64,000 nucleotides of DNA from Pleurostoma richardsiae (lineage: Eukaryota; Ascomycota; Sordariomycetes; Calosphaeriales; Pleurostomataceae). The stretch spans positions 62,001-126,000 of the forward strand of contig JANBVO010000039.1 in assembly GCA_030052745.1 (NCBI GenBank). The letters are read 5' to 3'. Under the pieces are notes generated by a model, which searched no databases, was not told the origin of the DNA, and worked only from the letters and a program-made list of their open reading frames with translations. Made by a program: the position numbers and the translations under genes. Below, piece after piece: positions 56,849-64,000 of this stretch (within the stretch, counting starts at the first letter, position 1; each line of letters opens with the position of its first letter).

Positions 56849-57778
56849 GGCGCGGGTGTGATCAATCCACTTCTTAGGTAGTTATTATAGACTTCTGTGA
56901 GTTGGGCGTGGCCTCATCGCGATTTTCGTGAAGATCGGGAGATATTCCCACGACATGTCTCTGTGCGTTAAGATGACTCTACACCCAAGCATCTCTCAAT
57001 AATTGCTCTTGGAAGTTTTCAAGTTTGTCGATGATTGTAGTTTCTGTCTTGACATATGCCGGTGGGATGGTGCAACCTATATATGCTTTCGTCACAGCAG
57101 GTAAAGGACGTCGCGGGAATATAACAACGGTTGGTTTCATATTCTTCAATAGGCGTTCCCGACCGAAACGTGTCTAAGAAGTCTATTTCATTTTCTGTTA
57201 TATCTATAGCTGCCTCTCCGACACAGTTAGTTGTTCCTCGGCCTGTCGTGACGGTCCTGGGGGCCAATCCATTGCGCCATTACCTAGACGTTACGCCGGA
57301 TTCTAACAAAAAAGAAGAAACAAAACAACAGACACTAAAGGCTCATACCTTCCAATATGAGCATATAACTTAGAACAATCGTTAACGTTGAATACTTCAG
57401 CTTCTATTTCTGGGGTTGCATTGAGCGGCCCCGAGGTCTACAGCTTCTGGATATCCCGATAAGTTCATCATATTTTCAGATATCTTGACGGACACATGAA
57501 GCACCCCTGGACCTGCTTGCTCATGTTTCAACTATGGAATATCGCCCGCGACTTCTCCTCGTCGCTGACCATGTCTCTTCGATTAACTAGCGACATAACC
57601 CGGGCCAGCTAGAGAATTCAGGTGCTCATATTGGCAGAGGGTGAAGTACACGGCCTATATAGCAAACAACACGAATACGCGGAACTCTTCGACGGTGAAA
57701 GCTATGATTTGCATGTAATCTGGTTGACCGATGTCTGTGCAGCGGCGCCGGTCACCGACTCCATCTGGATGACGCCAA
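56849..57778. other. Intergenic, convergent gene ends
   Basis: 930 bp between the aldolase and transporter 3' ends. A minus-strand frame at 57019-57267 is open but lacks an ATG and is stopped upstream. Nothing else recognised. Confidence 0.4.
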
Positions 57779-60004
57779 TCAGACAGAAATATCGCCAGCT
57801 GTTTCGACGTGGATGGTCTGGCTGCCTGCTTCCTTGGCATCTTCTCTACTCGTCTCCTTGTCAACGGGATGTTCACGCAGGAGAAGTATCTCTCTCTGAA
57901 AGTATCTCGGGTTTACTCTTTCTGCAAAGAGCCGGTCCAACTGTCTCCTTGTCAGCTTTGCGTGTCTCGGACTTTTTGTGCAAATGGATGTGTATCTCAC
58001 GTCATTGTAGCTCAGACCCTTCGTCTCAGGAATCATGAAGAAGACGGCAATGCAGAGGAATACTCCCAGACCAGCGAATACAAATCCAACTTTGGCGCCC
58101 ATATTACCCTCGTCCGGGTTGATCATGTACGGGCTTACGAACCCAATGACCCAACCACTAGCCAAGCTATCAGCAATGTTGCGTCTTCATTTCTTTTCAG
58201 TCGGTGCGGGATGCTGGTCTCACCATATACCTTGGACCAGACCGACCAAGGAGACAGTAGTGGGCCTAAGGCTGGGCGTTGGGATCTCGACAGCGACTGC
58301 AAAGCCAACTGCTCCAATAGATACTTGGTATACAATAGCCCTGTTACGAACGAACAAATTAATATGCGCACATGTATGGGCACTCCACGATCACGTTTCG
58401 AGTCCCTTACCATAGGAAGATGCAAACCAGGATTAGCCAGATGGCCCCGGCGTTATCGACAACGCCCATGATCCCCATAAGCTATTATGCAGCCTTAGCT
58501 TTGCCTCGTCAAACAGACAAGAATCAACTCACCAACTCGATTAAGGTCAATGCGATCATGCCGTAGAGGATAAGCGGCCGACGCCCAGAGACCTCGATAA
58601 GGGTAAACGCAGAAAGGTTACTAAGGAGCATGCAGACATAGAGGACTACTGAAACAGTAAAGTACTGCTTAACGCCGAGAAGATCCAGAAAATATGTGAC
58701 ATAGCTAAGAACGAACCCAGCTCCGATGAACTGCTGGGCCGCAGCTGGGAGGACGGCCGTTAAGGTACGTTTCTAGGTGATCTGATAAGCTTTTTCTCCT
58801 TTGAAGAACGATGGATCTGGGAATCACTGCGATTTCTCGCGGCACGGCACTACTCACCAGGTGAGGTCCCTTGAAACACTGCCTGATAGGGTGACCATCT
58901 ACGTGTGCGAGACGGTTCATCGCATTGTTTGTTTCGATTACCCCTTGAATTCGTACGATCTCGGCGTCGATGAGGGAATGATCCGTGGAGCCGTGAACAC
59001 GCCTCAAACTCTTCCTCGCACCGTCTGTATCGTTCTTAAACTCAAGGAGGAAGTATGGTGACTCCGGGAAGAAGGGCCAACCGAGGAGAAGCGGTACCAC
59101 GAATGCGTATTGTATGATAATCAGGGATCGGAAGGACCAGTCACTGTTGATCTTCTGTACGCCGTAGGCGACAAGTCTGTGTATCATAGCCCATCTCAGC
59201 ATATGAGTCTTTATCTGAGGGACCCCGCGGGGGAGGGGGGAAAGGGTGAGGGTACTGACGCCAAGACAAACTGTCCGAGGACAATCGAGCCGTTGGTGAA
59301 GCACAGGAACAAACCCCGAAGCTCCGGGCGGACGTTCTCACCGATCCAAACAGGCGCGATGACAAAGACCATACCAAACCCGATAGCTAGCAGTTGCTAG
59401 GTGTCAGTCTCATCGATAGGTGACATGAAGCATTACGGATTGGCTCTCGTACCATTGACCAGGCGCCCACCCAAGAACAGTTTCCACTCATGACTAGCCA
59501 CTTGTATACCAACTCCAACAGCTGTGAGGATGGTGCCAACGAGAATCGTATATTTCCGACCGATGCGGTCCATCAATTGCCCAGAGATCAATACGCCGAC
59601 AATATCGCCTGCAGTGGAAACCCCCGACCACGAAGATTGTATCTAAGTCGTTGTTTAGCACTGCCAGTACAGCGGTCGCTGCCACTGCCACTTCGAGGGA
59701 GCACAGATTTCTCATACGTATGCTGGTATGAGGTATCCTGACGCTTGAGACGGATAGGGGACGCCCATGACGCGTTGGAAGGCGGGAAAGGCGGTTGCAG
59801 TGCCAGCAAGGCTGAAGTCAAAACCTGGGGGCTAAATTAGACCATGTTCATCCCAACAGAGCAGGTTTCGATCTAGGACTTACCCATCATCATCGACCCG
59901 ATGGAGGTGTACAGTGCCCAGAGGGCGAACCTCCTCTGCTTCCGAAGAATGGACCATTTCTTCTCCGGCTGGATCTCTGTCCAGTCAACAGGGACAGTGG
60001 CCAT
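57779..60004 (-). CDS. MFS sugar transporter (alpha-glucoside/hexose type), ten exons
   Basis: Ten exons, all frame-consistent: 60004-59884, 59824-59718, 59642-59453, 59386-59260, 59176-58858, 58772-58533, 58481-58411, 58340-58224, 58166-58001, 57940-57779. The product is 539 residues with 12 helices. Joined conserved blocks include [93 protein letters not shown] and [20 protein letters not shown], the last rebuilt across intron 9. It is a plasma-membrane sugar:proton symporter of the SP family. Exon 8/9 and exon 4/5 junctions had alternatives; I chose those that restore conserved residues. It is divergent from the Zn2Cys6 gene (550-bp shared promoter), which probably regulates it. Intron number is far higher than in its neighbours. 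Confidence 0.85.
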
Positions 60005-60554
60005 GGTGATAAGGAGCGATGAGGCGTGTTCGTGGAAATCGATCCAAAGTGCAGACAACCAAGAGGCACGGACAAGGAGAAACTGAAAAGAGGGGATGAG
60101 ACCTGTTTATGAAGAAATCGACAACCCCTTTCCGAAAGTCGACGGTGGCCATAATGTGCAATCCCTCGCATTTGGCTGCTCGCCATGGTGGGATGGACCA
60201 ACCCCCCGGGCGACTCGCCATGCTAGCATTAAACGCGCTGTGAGCGAGCGCGGGGAAAGCTGGGGTCAGGACTCTGGACTGGGGAAGTCTGGGGAAGCAC
60301 CAGTGGCCAAACGTGGAGGGCGCGCGGCACCAAGACCTCACGACCAGGACAGGGTTAGATGAAGAGGGGCCAGCTCAGGCTTTACCAGAACCGTCGGGGG
60401 CCATGCAGCGGCTAGTTCGGCTCGCTGGTGCAAGATCCGGTTCCGAACCGACACCCCGACGACATACATAGAAGAGCAACGCCCTCCGGGGCTGCGGCCC
60501 ATCTCCGCTTCGCCCTCCCATCATCGCTACCTCCCGAGCATCCGATGAGACGTC
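60005..60554. promoter_or_regulatory. Bidirectional promoter of sugar transporter and Zn2Cys6 regulator
   Basis: 550 bp between outward-facing starts. It contains a perfect inverted repeat CGGTTC-C-GAACCG at 60438-60450 (CGG-N7-CCG), the architecture bound by dimeric Zn2Cys6 proteins. The repeat lies 105 bp before the regulator ATG and 434 bp from the transporter ATG. Confidence 0.55.
60438..60450. promoter_or_regulatory. CGG-N7-CCG inverted repeat, candidate Zn2Cys6 operator
   Basis: A 13-bp perfect palindrome with 6-bp arms and a 1-bp centre. Its position between a sugar transporter and a Zn2Cys6 gene makes autoregulation and transporter control plausible. Spacing N7 is inferred from the sequence only; the factor's binding preference is unknown. 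Confidence 0.45.
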
Positions 60555-62713
60555 ATGGACACCCTTCTGCAGGCTGCTGCTGCCGCCGATGGGCGAGCCC
60601 CTGCCTCGTCGCCTACGTCGCCCGCCGGGAATCACCCACGTCTCACAAGCAGCTCTGGCAGAAGGATCGCAACCCCGGCGGGTGCTCCCACTCACATCAA
60701 CTATCCGAAGAAGCGCGTCTCTGTGGCGTGCGAGATCTGTCGGACAAGAAAAACGCGCTGCGACGCGAGCCGACCAGCGTGCTCCTTCTGTTCACAGATC
60801 GGGGCCAATTGTGTCTACCGAGTCACCGGCAACACATGTGCCAGTGCCGGGGTCCAAAGGTACGTAGGATCCGTCCGCATCCGTCCAAGTACTTCCGGCG
60901 GCTTGCAAGCGTGCCTGCTGCGTCCTGAACGCTCTAATCGCTGGTGTGACTGACCGAGACTAGCGCCCCGGTCGCCCGAGAGAGATCAAGCACTCCCCCT
61001 GGCGCGGAAGGCGAGGTGATCTCTCGTCTGGTGCGCATTGAGGGCCTCTTGCAGCGGCTGCAGCCACCGCGGACCAGCACCTCTCACGTCGCATCATCGC
61101 CACGGGTGCTGGATAGCCCCGGGGAACGCAGCCCGTCGTCCTACCAGCACTCTCGAGTCGTGCACACGGTGGGTGGCCCATCTTTTGCTAGTATCTCGAG
61201 CCTCGATGGGTACGATTTCCCGGCTGCCCTGCGACCCCTGAGCTGCGTCGACTTCGAGGAGGGGCTCGAGCTGGAGCTGTACCAAGGCGAACGCATCTTC
61301 CAGGGCACTCCCGTTGGCTTAGCGAACCTCAGTCTCAGCCCTCGGCGGTGCTGGCAGTTGCAGCAGATATTCTACCGTGACGTCCTGCCCTGGTGCCCTA
61401 TCGTTGACCAGCAGGCTTGCTCGGAGATTGTGACTCGCACGGTCGAGAGCCACTTTGATAAAGGGAACCCCGACACTGGCCTGACCCTCTTCATCCTGGC
61501 CCTGGGAGCGTTTGCTGAAAGCAGTCAGCACCTGGCTGACGACTCAACGGCATTTCCCGGCCGTGATTACTTCCGCGTCGCGTGCCAGCTTGTCGACAGC
61601 GACCGGGTGTTCAGCAACACGATTCAGCATGTCCAGTGTCACATACTGATGTCCTTCTATTTCCTCTACTGCCTGAGGCCCATCCAAGCCTTTGAGGCTG
61701 TCCGCAGAGCTTCTGAGAAGATCGTCCTACTCCTGCAGCTGCGCTCCCGGCTGGCAGCCGACCCCGCTTACCGCGAGCTTTGTCACCGCAGCTACTGGGC
61801 CTGTTATCTGGTCGAGCATGAGCTGCAGCCGTACGTCTCGTTCAGCACCTATCTACTTCAGGAGTTCGAGGAAGTCTTACCGCTTCCCATGAGCGACTAC
61901 GAGGAGCCGGGCATTTACTGGTTCCTCTCTGCTATTGCCCTAAGGCGTATCTTCACACGCCCCCGCGGCGGCAGAGGCTGGAACTCGTACACCCTGTACG
62001 AGCCGGCTGTCGTTGATGAGATCGCCTCGCAGATGGCGCAGTGGCAGGCCAACCTGCCTGGCCCAGTTAAATTCGAGCCCGAGGACCCGTATGCTTCAGA
62101 CAGCGTGAACCCGACGCCGCTGCTAGACCCTCTGAAAGTCTTCCTGCGAGCACAGTTCTATGCCATCCACGCCACCATCTACTGGCAGTACGTTGTGCGT
62201 CTGCTGACTATCCCGCCTCCAGATGTGCCGCCGCACGGCAGCAAAGGTGTGAACCAGGAGCACGCGCGCATCACTGAAGCCGCGGCGCTGTCCCTTCGGT
62301 ACTCCGTGATACACATCCTTGCCGTGCAGTCTCTTCTACAGGGTCGTCATTTGCTATTGCTTCCCAACATGACAGGTCTCCTCTGTAACACCCTGTTTCT
62401 CTTGTGCTCCTATAACACGCCAGGCCTGGAGAACATCCAGCACACGCGCGCAAAGGATGCCATTCTGATAGCCTGGCGGTGTTTTAAAACCTGGGACGCA
62501 AATCCTTCGATCCAAAGGTACGTCCAGCAGATCGAGGAGTTGATGAAGGCGAAGAACATCGAGCCTCCTGAACAAGGGAATTTTCACCAGAACCAACATG
62601 ATTCTGCCTCCGGGAGCTCTGGGTTGTATTCTACTAGTTCGACAACTTCCCCTACATCCACGTCGACAACCTGGTCGAGCCACAGACAGGATCTGAACAT
62701 CACAGCGCAGTAG
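60555..62713 (+). CDS. Zn2Cys6 transcription factor with fungal-specific TF domain
   Basis: Two exons, 60555-60859 and 60964-62713 (104-bp intron), 684 residues. The DNA-binding cluster is C59-x2-C62-x6-C69-x6-C76-x2-C79-x6-C86 (CEICRTRKTRCDASRPAC). After the intron comes a coiled segment VISRLVRIEGLLQRLQ, a likely dimerisation helix. The fungal-specific regulatory domain follows from about residue 210 to 560 (FYRDVLPWCPIVDQQ, HRSYWACYLVEHELQP), then a Ser/Thr-rich tail (SSTTSPTSTSTTWSS). It is nuclear. It is divergent from the sugar transporter and flanked by the PhyH gene on its 3' side, so it is the likely pathway regulator of the cluster (inference). The ATG at 60555 gives the only in-frame N-terminus before the cluster. 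Confidence 0.9.
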
Positions 62714-62796
62714 CCGTGCCGAATTCACATGGGCAATACACGAAATACTGGTCGTTGACCTCAATCCTTTCATACGTGCCTATCAGTAACACAGCG

Positions 62797-63942
62797 CTAC
62801 TCAACGTCCATCTCGGCAATATAGCCTGGTCCCAGGTCCTGCGGCAGCATCTCCAGATATCCCTTATTCGCGCTGCTGAAGTTGGGGTTGAACTTCACCT
62901 TCCTATGGTCAAGATGCTCCGGTACAAAATGGGCATCGTAAACCACGGGGCTGTTGGGCCGTGCGGCCCACTCCTCGGTGAGCTTCCGTGCCACCTCGGG
63001 AAGGACGACACGGGCGGGGCACTTGTACCACGAGGGGGTGTGGACGAAGGCGAGCATGATGCGCGGGTCGGACGACGGGTTCGCCAGGCCGGCGTGCCAC
63101 AGCCGCAGGTCGCGCAGGACGACCGAGCCGCGCTTCACGATGGGCTGGATGGGCGGCGCAAAGTCCCGGCGGCGCTCGAGCAGCTCGTCACGGATGCCGT
63201 ACTCGCCCTCCTTTTCTTTGCCGAACTTGCTGTCGCTCGGCCCGGCGCCGCCGGGATGGCAGTTCCGGTGGTCCCGGAAGGATGTGTCGCGGTGGGAGCC
63301 AAGCCACAGCTCGGTCGAGCCGTTGGCAGGCGACACGTCCACGAGATAGTAGTTCGTGACAATGGCGAAGGGGAACTGGGCGTGGTTGTGGACCAAGTCG
63401 GCATGCACGCGCTGCCGGGCGCCGCCGAACCCCCCCAGGGCCGTGTTGCCGTTCACGTAGTTCACGTGTGGCTTGGGCCCCAAAATGTTGGCGATGACGG
63501 TGGCGGCTGGCGCGTTGGCCCAGACGTCTGCGTACATGAGTTCAGGATGCAGCGGGGGCCCCTGAGACATGTTCCCGGTCGACGCCCCGGTCTCTGAGTT
63601 CTATGCCGCCAGGCCAAAGAAAGTTAGCCAGCGTGAATTGGAAACCAGGCAACAGTAGTAGACGGCGCATGGGTCAGATGAGACGGATGAGGGGCGTACG
63701 TCGTTGAAGTGCGTGGTTGGCATCTTCGCCATCTCAGCAGCCTCCTTAGTGAGAATCTCATTCAGGTTGTCAATGTGCTTGATGTCCACGGCGTTCTCGA
63801 GCACGACTAGACCGTCGCGATGCATAGCGGACACGACGAGACCGACGTGGTCCACTGTCATCTCCCCGGACAGCCTTTCCTCGTCCGATAGCTTCACCAC
63901 CACCGGCTCCTGAAACTCGAACGTTGCCTTAGCTGAGGGCAT
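62797..63942 (-). CDS. Phytanoyl-CoA dioxygenase (PhyH)-family enzyme
   Basis: Two exons, 63942-63700 and 63600-62797 (99-bp intron), 348 residues. Fe(II) ligands are visible as H147-A-D149 (QRVHADLVHN) and distal His250 in LRLWHAGLANPSSDPR; Arg261 in the same block is the 2-oxoglutarate contact. A GSTELWLGSHRDT loop is typical of fungal PhyH-like enzymes. These hydroxylate diverse substrates, including secondary-metabolite intermediates; many lie in biosynthetic clusters. There is no targeting signal and no C-terminal peroxisomal tripeptide (ends DVE), so it is probably cytosolic and not a true phytanoyl-CoA hydroxylase. It converges with the Zn2Cys6 gene, with stops only 83 bp apart. Its promoter lies largely beyond the window end. 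Confidence 0.9.
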
Positions 63943-64000
63943 CTTGTCAAGGGACCTGTACGTGTAGTTGTGATTTGATGGTCCTGATCAGATATTTGTT

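Noticed and set aside
57019-57267. Minus-strand open frame of 82 codons, cysteine-containing
   Set aside because: Starts at TTG, has an in-frame stop just upstream and no ATG.
60005-60058. In-frame upstream extension of the sugar transporter (LSALWIDFHEH...)
   Set aside because: It begins at TTG; the first ATG at 60004 fits family N-termini.

Overview
This window is nuclear DNA from a filamentous ascomycete (Pezizomycotina, most likely Sordariomycetes). The genes carry many short introns of about 50-105 bp with GT/AG ends and CTAAC-like branch sites. There are two Zn2Cys6 regulators, SP- and Dal5-type MFS transporters, a fungal SLX4 and a GPI-anchored BIM1-like copper protein. Coding regions are GC-rich, and many intergenic stretches are long and AT-richer. 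I found about 24 protein genes, one transporter relic, and no convincing tRNA, rRNA or intact mobile element. Exon boundaries were worked out by hand from reading-frame continuity, splice signals and family conservation; none has transcript support.

Layout. 0-10 kb: the 3' end of an unidentified gene, then a divergent pair (haloacid-dehalogenase-like enzyme and small cupin), a tiny TATA-preceded ORF, a BAHD-type acyltransferase, and a decayed MFS sugar-transporter pseudogene. 10-18.4 kb: a conserved unknown protein, a non-RD protein kinase, a secreted GPI-anchored BIM1-like copper protein, and an NADPH:FMN reductase-family protein. 18.4-28.1 kb: a seven-exon Dal5-type MFS permease tail-to-tail with a Zn2Cys6 factor, then MsrA (methionine sulfoxide reductase) tail-to-tail with a mitochondrial Bax-inhibitor-family (MICS1-like) protein. 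28-33.5 kb is nearly gene-free apart from a small cysteine-rich secreted protein. 33.5-39.6 kb: an intronless 1084-residue protein with two cyclic-nucleotide-binding domains, an F-box, poly-Q and leucine-rich repeats, then a lactose-permease-type MFS transporter. 39.6-43.9 kb has no gene I can support. 43.9-50.5 kb: a probably peroxisomal Nudix hydrolase, SLX4, and a secreted protein of a common fungal family.

50.7-63.9 kb is an uninterrupted run of metabolic genes: class II aldolase/adducin, TauD-type dioxygenase, short-chain dehydrogenase without its catalytic lysine, class II ketose-bisphosphate aldolase, ten-exon MFS sugar transporter, Zn2Cys6 regulator and phytanoyl-CoA-type dioxygenase. 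Adjacent genes are arranged as divergent pairs sharing promoters. The regulator and transporter share a promoter that contains a perfect CGG-N7-CCG inverted repeat. This looks like a self-contained uptake/catabolism or small-metabolite cluster and is the best candidate for an undescribed system. The most unusual single protein is the cyclic-nucleotide/F-box/LRR protein.
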